Shown here piece after piece: positions 19,727 through 27,251 of a DNA stretch of 30,747 bases. Source of the DNA: a virus. The position numbers and the translations under genes were made by a program. The stretch spans positions 1 through 30,747 of IMG/VR virus record IMGVR_UViG_3300045971_000855. One strand, given 5' to 3'. Under the pieces are notes generated by a model. That model worked only from the letters and a program-made list of their open reading frames with translations, was not told the DNA's origin and made no database searches. The first letter of the stretch is position 1; each line of letters begins with the position of its first letter.

Positions 19727-20752
19727 ACCATATAGAAGTTTAAAGACATTAACTTTCCACTCTTTAAATTCAGCATCTAATTCATTTGTTCGTTCTCTTA
19801 AAACCGAATTTGCTACTGCATCATCTATTTGATTAAATGCATCTTCAAGATATGCAGTTGCTAATGGCAAAGATACTTCACCATTTTTCAGCTTTAATAA
19901 AACATCTGCATTTGGTCGTGGCAATGTCAATGTACCTTTATTGCTAAGTTCTAAGATCTGTTCTGTGATACGAACAGCATGGGACAAAGCCTTCCAGTCA
20001 ACACCTTCATCATCCTTATCAGTAAGTGTAACACGCTTACCATAAGTCGCTACAGTATTTTCTACAGATGTTAGTATTGTTTGAAGACTAACAGTAAAAT
20101 AATACTGCTTACCACAGATATTCAAAACATCTGCAGGCTCTGCATGAAATAATTTTGAACCACTTCCAGCAAGCTTCTCAACTTTAACATGTGGCAATTG
20201 AAGAAGATTAAATTTCAATTCGTCGTTTGCTTTCAGTGTCTGATCTACATCTTTCAATGCATCTTTCAATAACTGAACGGCTTTAGTTAGAGTTGTGTAA
20301 CGCTCATTTTTCAAACCATAAAGCTTTGCCTGAGAAACCGCATAGCCAACCATTTTCTTAACATTACGATTTAAGAATTTAGTTACCAATTCTTCCATTA
20401 TATCTTGCATATTTGCAACTAGACTGATATCATTTGTATCAAGTGAAACAAATTTACCGTCCTTAGCAGCAAATGCTGTTTCAACAGCATAAGTTTGACC
20501 AGCATAAAAATCATCAAAGAAAACTTGTAGTGGCAGATATTCTGTTTCAGCTTCGCCTGCTAACATGCGATCACCAGCCTTCATGCCTTCTGGTTTTTCT
20601 TTGCGATTAGTTACTTTAATGTTCAGAAGCAAAGTGTCAAGAGCCGGTAAACACACAGTCTTGTAATCATAATCTGATTTTTCAGTTGCTGTTCCATATA
20701 GTCGGGAACCAGCGAGCATTGTAAACAATGCAGTATCTTTATTTGCTTTCAT
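19718..20752 (-). CDS. RlaP-type nucleotidyltransferase (Pol beta superfamily), 344 aa
   Basis: GSRLYGTATEKSDYDYK at residues 15-31 carries the GS motif and the D-x-D pair (Asp27, Asp29) of the Pol beta nucleotidyltransferase fold; the G-S-R-x-x-G-x-x-x-x-x-S-D-Y-D form is typical of the RlaP/YcgL-like family linked to RNA repair. The rest is helical with a possible third acidic residue around 70-76. It transfers a nucleotide to an unknown acceptor, likely RNA. Ribosome site AAGGAAA before the ATG. Followed downstream by a late convergent gene; its neighbours upstream are small genes and the CCA-adding enzyme. Confidence 0.82.
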   Translation of the reverse strand: MKANKDTALFTMLAGSRLYGTATEKSDYDYKTVCLPALDTLLLNIKVTNRKEKPEGMKAGDRMLAGEAETEYLPLQVFFDDFYAGQTYAVETAFAAKDGKFVSLDTNDISLVANMQDIMEELVTKFLNRNVKKMVGYAVSQAKLYGLKNERYTTLTKAVQLLKDALKDVDQTLKANDELKFNLLQLPHVKVEKLAGSGSKLFHAEPADVLNICGKQYYFTVSLQTILTSVENTVATYGKRVTLTDKDDEGVDWKALSHAVRITEQILELSNKGTLTLPRPNADVLLKLKNGEVSLPLATAYLEDAFNQIDDAVANSVLRERTNELDAEFKEWKVNVFKLLYGLV

Positions 20753-20761
20753 TTAATTTCC

Positions 20762-20887
20762 TTAATTATATAACATGTCAAAATAATTCAGAACACCCAA
20801 CGTAACTAAACTTATAATAGTTATCGCTAATTTTAACTTCTGAACTCTAACATAAAATTCTTGATCTTCAACTAGTTTATCAAACAT
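20762..20887 (-). CDS. Very small membrane protein, 41 aa
   Basis: It runs from the ATG at 20887 (overlapping the upstream stop by 8 nt) to TAA at 20762-20764. Charged N-terminus (MFDKLVEDQEFYVRVQKLK) then one hydrophobic span (LAITIISLVTLGVLNYF). Not recognised. Confidence 0.55.
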   Translation of the reverse strand: MFDKLVEDQEFYVRVQKLKLAITIISLVTLGVLNYFDMLYN

Positions 20888-21191
20888 ATTTTCTCTCACT
20901 TAATCTTAAATTTGCAATATCGTTTTGATCTTTTACAATTTCATCAAATATTTCCTGAATTTCTGCAGATGAATAAAACATTTCCAATCGCTGTCTATAA
21001 TTCATCTTAGCTAATTTATAATGCATTTGATCAGCTACAAGTTCTTCGATGACATCAGCAGCTTCTTTTTCGAGAGTGGGAATACTCACAGGGTAATTCC
21101 TAGAATTTATTTCTATCTCATCTACAATAATAGATTGGGGACAATTTCTTAAGGCTGTAACTATCTCTCTTATGTGATCTTTGCTAAACAT
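20880..21191 (-). CDS. Hypothetical protein, 103 aa
   Basis: Not recognised. Helical, acidic, with a beta-like start (SIIVDEIEINSRNYPVSIPTLE) and a long C-terminal helix (QRLEMFYSSAEIQEIFDEIVKDQ). No membrane span. Start overlaps the preceding stop by one base. Confidence 0.68.
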   Translation of the reverse strand: MFSKDHIREIVTALRNCPQSIIVDEIEINSRNYPVSIPTLEKEAADVIEELVADQMHYKLAKMNYRQRLEMFYSSAEIQEIFDEIVKDQNDIANLRLSERKYV

Positions 21192-21388
21192 TAGAAATCC
21201 ATAATATCAATAAGTAGTCCAGCCCTAGCAAGACTATGTTCTACACGATGCAATCGCTGTTCGAAAGTCATCTCACGTTCTACATATTTAGGAATGCAAT
21301 CACCAGAAACTTCAACGCATCTATGGCCAACAAAAACTGGATATGTTTTATTTGGATCGTATTTAGGGCTAATTCGTACGCTAGTCAT
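21191..21388 (-). CDS. Hypothetical protein, 65 aa
   Basis: Not recognised. The first half looks beta-rich (SPKYDPNKTYPVFVGHRCVEV) with two cysteines, the second a basic/acidic helix (FEQRLHRVEHSLARAG). AAGGAG lies 7 nt before the ATG. Coupled to the next gene by a one-base overlap. Confidence 0.65.
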   Translation of the reverse strand: MTSVRISPKYDPNKTYPVFVGHRCVEVSGDCIPKYVEREMTFEQRLHRVEHSLARAGLLIDIMDF

Positions 21389-21392
21389 TTCA

Positions 21393-21608
21393 TTACTCCT
21401 TAAAATGTTCTTTGATTAATTTCTGTGCATTTTTTAATCCGATAATAACTACACTATCAGTAGTCTTCCTAATTTCAGCATCAAGAATTGAAATACTTTC
21501 CTGCACAACCATATTAATAATCGGTTCGATTTCGTGATCTGAAATTGAAGGGAAAAATGCAGTTCTCATTCTATGATACTGACACAGTTCACTTATAATT
21601 TTGTTCAT
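21393..21608 (-). CDS. Hypothetical protein, 71 aa
   Basis: Not recognised. Helical protein ending in a helix of alternating charge (IGLKNAQKLIKEHFKE). Its ATG overlaps the stop of the CCA-adding enzyme by 4 nt, so it is co-translated with it. Confidence 0.68.
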   Translation of the reverse strand: MNKIISELCQYHRMRTAFFPSISDHEIEPIINMVVQESISILDAEIRKTTDSVVIIGLKNAQKLIKEHFKE

Positions 21609-22726
21609 GCATATTCTCCCATAGCTTCTGCCATTCTAACCTTACGCAGACGATCCATCTGTTCACCAATTTCTTTACCTGGCAAATGCTGAAATGCTTC
21701 TGATGTAACAGTACTACCAGCTTTTGCACAAGCAGCCAAGTCAGTAGATGATACACAATATTTGATACCGCAATATTCGCCATAAGTCATTACTGACAAC
21801 AAGGTTTTCAAAGCTGAAGACTGACTATCAAAACCTCTGATTCTTTTCAAGACCTTAAAAATTTGTTCAACCTCAAACTTAACTATCTTAGTGCTAGGCA
21901 AAGACATATTTCTATTTCGCCATACCAAATTCAAATTCTGATGCGCTTCAACAAAGATGCTTTTACTTTTGATAAATTCAAATGCTAGCGGTTTAGATGC
22001 AAGAGCAACGAAAGCTACCAATTTATCTTCTTCTGCAACTTTATCTGTTTCCAAACCAGCAGCATACCAAAAAACAGCTGTTGAATAAAACAAAGTAGCA
22101 AAGAAAGATACGTCATCCATTACGCCGAATCTATGCAACACCTCAAAAAATCTAAGTACATGTCGTGGAGTAGCAAATACTTTTTCAATCTCAGCCCAGT
22201 ATCTTTCTTGAGACAATGCTTCCATTTCACCAGACTTAACAATTTTTCTAGCTAGTGCTACTGTTTCAGGAGCAATTGTAAAGCTCTCAAAGCGAGCAGC
22301 AAATCGTGCCAAACGAATAACACGCAATGGATCATCTGCAAAAGCTTCTGATGTATGACGCAAGATACCATTTTTCAAATCTTCTTGCCCGCCAAAAGGA
22401 TCAACCAAATTACCATCTTCATCTTCTGCAATTGAATTGATTGTCAAATCCCTTCGCATCAAATCAGATTCGATGGTGATAGATGGATCAAATGTAACAG
22501 CAAAACCTGTATATCCAAAACCAGTTTTTCTTTCTGTTCGGGCCAAAGCATACTCAGCCCCAGTAACAGGATGCAAGAAAACTGGAAATGACATACCAAC
22601 ATGAACAAAACCATCAGCCAACATTTCTTTTTCAGTGGCGCCAACAACTACATAGTCCAAATCATTAGGAACTTTACCCCGCAATTTATCTCTAACAGCA
22701 CCACCAACCAAGTATGTTTTTTTCAT
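21605..22726 (-). CDS. cca: CCA-adding enzyme / poly(A) polymerase family (class II), 373 aa
   Basis: It adds or repairs the CCA end of tRNAs. YLVGGAVRD at residues 5-13 is the nucleotidyltransferase motif A, DLDYV (22-26) holds the catalytic aspartates, RRDLTINSIA (91-100) is the motif B block, and DDPLRVIRLARFAAR (131-145) is the motif C block; SQERYWAEI (about 176-184) fits the ERxxxE signature. The C-terminus has no HD domain as in E. coli Cca. In this window it could service phage-carried tRNAs and the tmRNA acceptor end (CCA is already encoded). It starts one base after the stop of the gene at 22728. Confidence 0.92.
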   Translation of the reverse strand: MKKTYLVGGAVRDKLRGKVPNDLDYVVVGATEKEMLADGFVHVGMSFPVFLHPVTGAEYALARTERKTGFGYTGFAVTFDPSITIESDLMRRDLTINSIAEDEDGNLVDPFGGQEDLKNGILRHTSEAFADDPLRVIRLARFAARFESFTIAPETVALARKIVKSGEMEALSQERYWAEIEKVFATPRHVLRFFEVLHRFGVMDDVSFFATLFYSTAVFWYAAGLETDKVAEEDKLVAFVALASKPLAFEFIKSKSIFVEAHQNLNLVWRNRNMSLPSTKIVKFEVEQIFKVLKRIRGFDSQSSALKTLLSVMTYGEYCGIKYCVSSTDLAACAKAGSTVTSEAFQHLPGKEIGEQMDRLRKVRMAEAMGEYA

Positions 22727-22727
22727 T

Positions 22728-22931
22728 TTAAACTTTCTTAACTACATGTTCTGGATAATCAAATTTTGACATAAGTACTGATGTTTCTTTCCAAGTACTT
22801 CCATAATATTCAATTTTTACCTGCTTAGGTGTAAATTTAACTATTGTGCCTATTATTAATCCCTTATAATAAGGAGGATTAAAAGCAACAATATCCCCAA
22901 TAGCTAATTCTTGACCAAATATATCAACCAT
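22728..22931 (-). CDS. SH3-like (KOW-type) small protein, 67 aa
   Basis: The layout D-x-x-G-x-x-L-A-I-G-D-I-V-A-F ... GTIVKFTPKQVKIEY fits a small SH3-like barrel found in many phage proteins of unknown role. No catalytic motif. Overlaps the upstream gene by 8 nt and precedes the CCA-adding enzyme by one base. Confidence 0.62.
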   Translation of the reverse strand: MVDIFGQELAIGDIVAFNPPYYKGLIIGTIVKFTPKQVKIEYYGSTWKETSVLMSKFDYPEHVVKKV

Positions 22932-23187
22932 TTCGTGATATCCTTATTAATTCTCTCGAACTTACTTGAACAGCACCAGCGATAATTGCATTATCAAGTT
23001 GATCTCCAGAAATATCATAATGCTTAATCTTAGCGGAGCTGTGGAAAAAATGTCTTTTCACGCCAATAGTAAGAGCAAACTTATGTAAATCTTCTATACC
23101 ATTATCAGAAATCATGTGACTATATTTAGTCCGCGGTTTTGATGAAGAAGATTTAGTCCAGCGAGTCTCATCGATGTATATTGTCAT
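22924..23187 (-). CDS. DUF4031 family protein, 87 aa
   Basis: Begins MTIYIDETRW and continues with SHMISDNGIEDLHKFALTIG, FFHSSAKIKHYDIS and LDNAIIAGAVQVS, matching the order of conserved blocks in DUF4031 (MTVYVDxxR ... HLxADxxxELHxFAxxLG ... HYDLxxxxRxxAIxxGAVxV). Function of DUF4031 is unknown; it is common in phages and plasmids. Tightly coupled to both neighbours. Confidence 0.82.
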   Translation of the reverse strand: MTIYIDETRWTKSSSSKPRTKYSHMISDNGIEDLHKFALTIGVKRHFFHSSAKIKHYDISGDQLDNAIIAGAVQVSSRELIRISRNG

Positions 23188-23549
23188 TTCAATATTTCCG
23201 GTTTAGTTTCTATTTCAAATGGTTCAATTTCTGTAAACTGCTTCCCCGCAATTAGACCATTTGAATCAACAGGTCTACGACCTTTATTATAATCCAATGA
23301 CAGAGTTATATGGTATCTTTTACCATCAGACCTAAATGATTTCCCATTGACTGTTACTATAACAGCTTCAAGTGAATCATCAGAAATATATCCAATAGCA
23401 ACAATTCGCGCAGGAGACGGAATTGGAGTTGATGGCTGAATACCAAAATTTACAGTTACATGGTGAGCAATAACATCAGGAAAGTTTGGCTCTATATGAT
23501 TCAAAAGAGTCTTCATTCCAGCTTTAGTTAGAACGTATGCACTATACAT
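23184..23549 (-). CDS. 2H-phosphoesterase-like protein, 121 aa
   Basis: Two H-x-T motifs, H30-V-T32 (AHHVTVNFG) and H80-I-T82 (RYHITLSL), 50 residues apart, sit on beta strands as in 2H phosphoesterases. That family acts on 2',3'-cyclic phosphates and related RNA ends. The length is short for the family. Together with the nearby Pol beta-type nucleotidyltransferase and CCA-adding enzyme this suggests an RNA-repair role. The start overlaps the upstream stop region by 8 nt. Confidence 0.65.
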   Translation of the reverse strand: MYSAYVLTKAGMKTLLNHIEPNFPDVIAHHVTVNFGIQPSTPIPSPARIVAIGYISDDSLEAVIVTVNGKSFRSDGKRYHITLSLDYNKGRRPVDSNGLIAGKQFTEIEPFEIETKPEILK

Positions 23550-23856
23550 TTTTATCGCCTTTAGATATTATTTTAGGAAAAGCAGCACCGCGAATACCTC
23601 TTCGATGAATAGATTTTTTCCATGACAATCTGTCATCATCTATTTGCTTTTCAATTTCTAGTGCACGCTTCTGACCTTTTTTAGTTAGAGCCATTCCGTG
23701 CGGCATAACTTGACTACCCGGATATCTTTCCCTAACTTTAACATCTGTCATAAATCCTAGCTTTTTCAGAGAGGTCCTTGCTACTGGACATTTTACATCT
23801 GCAGCACCACCATAACGTAATGCCATTAGCAGATATCTCCAATCATCTAGTTCCAT
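23542..23856 (-). CDS. Hypothetical protein, 104 aa
   Basis: Not recognised. Helical, basic protein (LALKK-like MALTKKGQKRALEIEKQIDDD) with a compact N-terminal part carrying one Cys (DVKCPVARTSLKKLGF), which resembles a winged-helix-like element, without certainty. It overlaps the upstream gene by 10 nt and the 2H-like gene by 8 nt. Confidence 0.65.
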   Translation of the reverse strand: MELDDWRYLLMALRYGGAADVKCPVARTSLKKLGFMTDVKVRERYPGSQVMPHGMALTKKGQKRALEIEKQIDDDRLSWKKSIHRRGIRGAAFPKIISKGDKNV

Positions 23857-24632
23857 TTAACTGCACCAGCAACACAGGTTTTAGTAACCATCAACGCAAT
23901 AAATTGTGTACCAGGACAGGCTTTAGCTAAGCGTTCCATTTCAGTTGTTAACGAACTAGACTCAATATGAACTTTCGGATTTGAACCAATAACCAATTTC
24001 CCATCAACTACACTAGCGATAATGAATTGACCATTTGTTGGTATTACAGAATTTTCTGTAACATTCTTCTTAGTAGTAAATGGCATTGGCATAATAGAAT
24101 TCCAATTTGAATTCATTTTTGCTGTTCTAAGCAAAAATTCACGAGTACGAATACGTGTCCCAAGTTTGTAAGAACCGCCATTAGTGCAGGATAATTTAAC
24201 AAATCCCTTACTTTTTATTTTATTTGAGTAAACGTTACCATCAACATCCAAAAAGTAATCGTCGAAACAACCGGATAAATAGCGAAGTGGAAATAAGTTG
24301 TCTGGTGGTGGGTTAGGAAATGACATAATAGTTTCTTTCTTTAATTCGATTTTAGAATCTTCAATATCTGAAGTAAAAGTTCTTTGTTTGGGGAATACTT
24401 TCTTCCAATCTGGGTGGGCTTTAGCTCGTTTAAAAAGATGTAAATTATCTACAATAAAACTTTTTACTAAGCCACGGCCATCGTTAATTGCTAAAGTAAC
24501 ATAAAAATCACCCTTGCCAGATGAAGTTGGAATCAATTTATATTGAAGTCTGTCATAAACATTGCCATCAATATCTATTAAATAGCCTTCGTATTGAGGC
24601 TCAATTAAGGAAAGTTTGAAGTAATTTGGCAT
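23847..24632 (-). CDS. Protein with two Y-x-D-x-D-G-N-V-Y repeats, paralogue of the upstream gene, 261 aa
   Basis: Residues about 17-28 read YLIDIDGNVYDR and a second block near 117-130 reads YFLDVDGNVYSN. The aromatic-xxx-D-G-x-V-Y pattern is close to the NUMOD4/AP2-like DNA-contact modules of phage and homing proteins (YxVSxxGxVxS). The last 65 residues form a separate alpha/beta module (GQFIIASVVDGKLVIG ... MERLAKACPG) that I cannot name. The leader before its ATG is a copy of the leader of its paralogue. No nuclease motif is present. Confidence 0.6.
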   Translation of the reverse strand: MPNYFKLSLIEPQYEGYLIDIDGNVYDRLQYKLIPTSSGKGDFYVTLAINDGRGLVKSFIVDNLHLFKRAKAHPDWKKVFPKQRTFTSDIEDSKIELKKETIMSFPNPPPDNLFPLRYLSGCFDDYFLDVDGNVYSNKIKSKGFVKLSCTNGGSYKLGTRIRTREFLLRTAKMNSNWNSIMPMPFTTKKNVTENSVIPTNGQFIIASVVDGKLVIGSNPKVHIESSSLTTEMERLAKACPGTQFIALMVTKTCVAGAVKWN

Positions 24633-24662
24633 TTGAAATCTTTCTGTTTAATCAATTTGTAA

Positions 24663-25136
24663 TTAAAGCGTTATAGTTATTTCTCTCATATTAATCTGCG
24701 TGGAGAAAAATATTAAATCCCCTCGAGTAATACTTGTTCCGTTTAAAATATAAGTTATTTGATCCCGGGAACGTTTAGGAAATTTATTTCTATCTCCCAA
24801 CAATTTAACGAAATGCTTATTTTTATCGGAATAAACATTTCCAAATTTATCAAGATAGTATCCAGCAAATTCAGCAAGAAAATCCGATAAACAAAATAAA
24901 GTTATCATTTTATTTTCTGGATGTTGAAAAGCTTCATCCCATTGTGCATGTGTCATTGCCATTTCTTGTAGGTGTTTCTTGCTCATATTATTACCAGCAA
25001 TTTTTACCATGACACCTATGCCATTACCAAATTCTAGAACCTTATTAAGTTCTAAATTATAAATCTCACCATCTGAATCCATGAGATATTTGGATAATCT
25101 AGGATTAACTAGCTGAAGTTTGAAATATTGTTTCAA
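24663..25136 (-). CDS. Tandem paralogue with Y-x-D-x-D-G-x-x-Y repeats, TTG start, 157 aa
   Basis: Aligns with the start of its neighbour: KQYFKLQLVNPRLSKYLMDS against PNYFKLSLIEPQYEGYLIDI. A second block, YYLDKFGNVYSDKNKHFVKL, matches the second repeat there. The frame extends to a TTG at 25160, but the leader shared with the gene at 24632 ends just before the TTG at 25136, so I take that codon as the start. Its last 45 residues differ from those of the paralogue. Probably DNA-contact modules; role unknown. Confidence 0.55.
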   Translation of the reverse strand: MKQYFKLQLVNPRLSKYLMDSDGEIYNLELNKVLEFGNGIGVMVKIAGNNMSKKHLQEMAMTHAQWDEAFQHPENKMITLFCLSDFLAEFAGYYLDKFGNVYSDKNKHFVKLLGDRNKFPKRSRDQITYILNGTSITRGDLIFFSTQINMREITITL

Positions 25137-25170
25137 TTTGAAATCTTTCTGCTTTATCAATTTATAAGTA

Positions 25171-25199
25171 ATTATATCATGTTAACCTGATAAAGTAAA
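25171..25199 (-). promoter_or_regulatory. T4-early-type promoter P8
   Basis: -35 TTTACT (25194-25199, within GTTTACT), 17-bp spacer with ATCAGGTTAA, extended -10 TGATATAAT (TATAAT at 25171-25176). It reads into the gene at 25136 through the shared leader. Confidence 0.86.
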
Positions 25200-25210
25200 C
25201 AAAAAGAGTG

Positions 25211-25224
25211 TAACAGTTTTGTTA
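25211..25224. promoter_or_regulatory. Operator-like palindrome TAACA-N4-TGTTA
   Basis: Perfect 5-bp arms, 11 bp upstream of the -35 of P8. The same palindrome is found at 10136 and (with one mismatch) 18748, each 31 bp from its -35; the 20-bp difference is about two helical turns. Confidence 0.5.
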
Positions 25225-25235
25225 TCAGATTGATA

Positions 25236-25814
25236 CTAAATTGCACCTATTGCAATTAAATGAAGTTGTAAAACTATTACTAAACTGTATGCAATTGCAT
25301 GAGATTTTTTGAATGAATATCCCTGTTCATCTTTTGCATACAAGATTCTTCGTGTAGCTTCTTTTTGAGAAAGATAAAGCTTTGCGAACTGTTTCTTTCC
25401 TGGACGTATTAGAGCCAAAACATCTGCTAACTCTTCAATATTTTTAGGTTTAATTAAACTTAAAATATCTCCATGTTTTGATAATTGGAATAATTTAGTC
25501 TGCTCTTGGGGCAAAGTAAGTAGACCCCAATCTGGTTCTAATTCTAAAAGCTCTTCTATTTCTTTTCGTGATTCAAAGTAATCATAAATTCCTAAATGCA
25601 AAAAATCTATTTTACTATAACCTAGATCTTCTGCTTCTTTAAATGGAATAGCAGAAAAACCTGTAACTAAATCAACTGGAATATTTTGTGGGTACACTCC
25701 GCAAGGATGAGGCAATAGATTACCATCTTTCTCACGACTTGCACGTGTCCACGGGAACAGAGTAGCGGGAACAAACTTAGTCTGCAAATCGATATCAATA
25801 TCCGCGCTAAACAT
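25236..25814 (-). CDS. Miniature DnaE-like (DNA polymerase III alpha) protein, 192 aa
   Basis: Blocks follow the C-family polymerase order but with the connecting regions removed: DIDID at 5-9 (palm PDFDID motif), HPCGV at 36-40 (cf. HAGGVV), YSKIDFLHLG at 66-75 (cf. VKFDFLGL, the third catalytic Asp, here Asp70), KLFQLSKHG at 107-115 (cf. VFQLESRG), ELADVLALIRPG at 128-139 (cf. DMIALVALFRPG) and GYSFKKSHAIAYSLV at 165-179 (cf. GYGFNKSHSAAYALV). E. coli DnaE is about 1160 aa, so this is one sixth of it. Synthesis activity is uncertain; it may be a regulator or remnant. It is the gene just upstream of region 25171, and coupled to the gene before it. Confidence 0.78.
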   Translation of the reverse strand: MFSADIDIDLQTKFVPATLFPWTRASREKDGNLLPHPCGVYPQNIPVDLVTGFSAIPFKEAEDLGYSKIDFLHLGIYDYFESRKEIEELLELEPDWGLLTLPQEQTKLFQLSKHGDILSLIKPKNIEELADVLALIRPGKKQFAKLYLSQKEATRRILYAKDEQGYSFKKSHAIAYSLVIVLQLHLIAIGAI

Positions 25815-26620
25815 TATAACCCAACCTCAGCAACAATTTCCTTAACAACTTTTAGAGTTGCGCCATTTGATTGAAATTTATTAGTCCAGTAAGTTCCATT
25901 AACAACGGTATTAAATGCTACCAATTGCGATTTATCTAGCGTATGGAGCAGGGTTCCGAACTTAGGAGAACAGAATAAAAGCCAAGGAGTTAATCTGCGT
26001 TGGCGGATTAAAGATAATACCCTTTGGGCACCCAAAGTTTCAAAAATATTTTCAATTTTAACTTCTTCTTTTTCACAGAGATCAAAAAGATAGTTAACAG
26101 AATCCTGAACTTGTTCAAGCGGATCGAGCAATTTTTCAGACCATTCTAAATAAATCGCATAAGCAGAATCGCGGCACCAAAGAATGGGCAAGATAGAACC
26201 AGCAACCATTAAATCCATATAGATTTCTGGACGAGCAATATTTGCATCTATAATCATTTGAGCAAAATTAATAAATGCTCTATAATATTTAGACTCCATA
26301 AATGCAGCAGCTCCAGGCTGGCTGAATTTTTTCTTACGCATCCACTCACGATAGTATCCAAAAGCAGCTTGACCGATTGGATTAATTAATTCTTCAGCAC
26401 GACGTTTAGGTTCGCAGTAATGACGCATAAATGTACCCTCGCCCATAAACTTGCGAGAACAATAATGACACTGCCAATTAGCAGCTTTGCCTAAATTTAA
26501 TTCTACATCTTCAATTGGTACACGCCTTGCAGCAATCTGTTCAGCATTAAGAAGCTCAGGCTTCTTAGTCTCCTGAGTCTTCGGCGAAAATGTTTTCTTT
26601 ACTTGGGGTGACTTTGACAT
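25814..26620 (-). CDS. Zinc-finger-like hypothetical protein, 268 aa
   Basis: Near residue 50 the sequence CHYCSRKFMGEGTFMRHYC has the C-x2-C-x9-H-x2-C layout of a C2H2/C2HC finger, so one zinc-binding nucleic-acid contact is likely. The remaining 200 residues are helical with no motif I can name. The ATG at 26620 (AAGGA 6 nt upstream) lies inside the end of the upstream gene (56-nt overlap); a longer frame to 26704 exists but is antiphase to that gene. Its stop touches the DnaE-like start. Confidence 0.68.
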   Translation of the reverse strand: MSKSPQVKKTFSPKTQETKKPELLNAEQIAARRVPIEDVELNLGKAANWQCHYCSRKFMGEGTFMRHYCEPKRRAEELINPIGQAAFGYYREWMRKKKFSQPGAAAFMESKYYRAFINFAQMIIDANIARPEIYMDLMVAGSILPILWCRDSAYAIYLEWSEKLLDPLEQVQDSVNYLFDLCEKEEVKIENIFETLGAQRVLSLIRQRRLTPWLLFCSPKFGTLLHTLDKSQLVAFNTVVNGTYWTNKFQSNGATLKVVKEIVAEVGL

Positions 26621-27251
26621 CTGTTCCTTCCCATACGATACCATCATTTGTTGATTCTCCATTATCGCGAAATAGCTTGATGTATTTTTCAACAATCTCA
26701 GCATTTAAAAAAGGCTCATCAACTGTCATTATTAATCCAACACAACCTGGACGATAATCTTCATTGATTATTGTCATTGACGGTTTCATAATTCGTTCTG
26801 CTGAATTTAAAACTCGTGTAATAGATTTGCGAATTTCCATCCGCTTAGCTAATCTAGCTTCAGCTTCTGGGTCAAACTTAATTTGACGAGTGCCACGACC
26901 GAATCTTTTTTGCTCAGCTTTTGGAATTAATTCCCATTCAAACTTAATATCATATGGGCCATCAATTTCATCTAACTTTGCATATGCAAGCTCTTCGTCA
27001 TTCTCTATAGCTGCATAATTAAGAGTCGTCATAGCTACTGCGAAATAGTATTTCTTAGGATTCTTTTTAGATAAGAATCTAAAATCCACCCAGTGCCAAG
27101 GATGTTCTGGATCATAAAGATGATTGCAATAGAAAGTACCATTGCCACATTCAGTATCTTCAATGACACTTTTTCTGGCCCGCTCCACCCTACGTCGAAT
27201 TTCTTTTCTTCGTTGTGCAGAACTTCCACTAGTCTGTTTAAAAGTGCTCAT
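26565..27251 (-). CDS. Hypothetical protein, 228 aa
   Basis: Not recognised. Basic N-terminus (QRRKEIRRRVERARK), a Cys/His-containing section (DTECGNGTFYCNHLYDPEHPWHW), and an acidic C-terminus. The large overlap with the following gene (56 nt) and the 14-nt overlap with the preceding one are typical of this operon. Could be a DNA-associated protein from its charge pattern. Confidence 0.68.
   Translation of the reverse strand: MSTFKQTSGSSAQRRKEIRRRVERARKSVIEDTECGNGTFYCNHLYDPEHPWHWVDFRFLSKKNPKKYYFAVAMTTLNYAAIENDEELAYAKLDEIDGPYDIKFEWELIPKAEQKRFGRGTRQIKFDPEAEARLAKRMEIRKSITRVLNSAERIMKPSMTIINEDYRPGCVGLIMTVDEPFLNAEIVEKYIKLFRDNGESTNDGIVWEGTDVKVTPSKENIFAEDSGD

Noticed and set aside
20765-20770. TATAAT before the RlaP-like gene as an early promoter.
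   Set aside because: No TG extension and no GTTTAC-like hexamer at 17 bp; it does not match the nine promoters.
23847-25136. Homing endonucleases.
   Set aside because: No HNH, GIY-YIG or LAGLIDADG motif is visible; only the DNA-contact-like modules are present.
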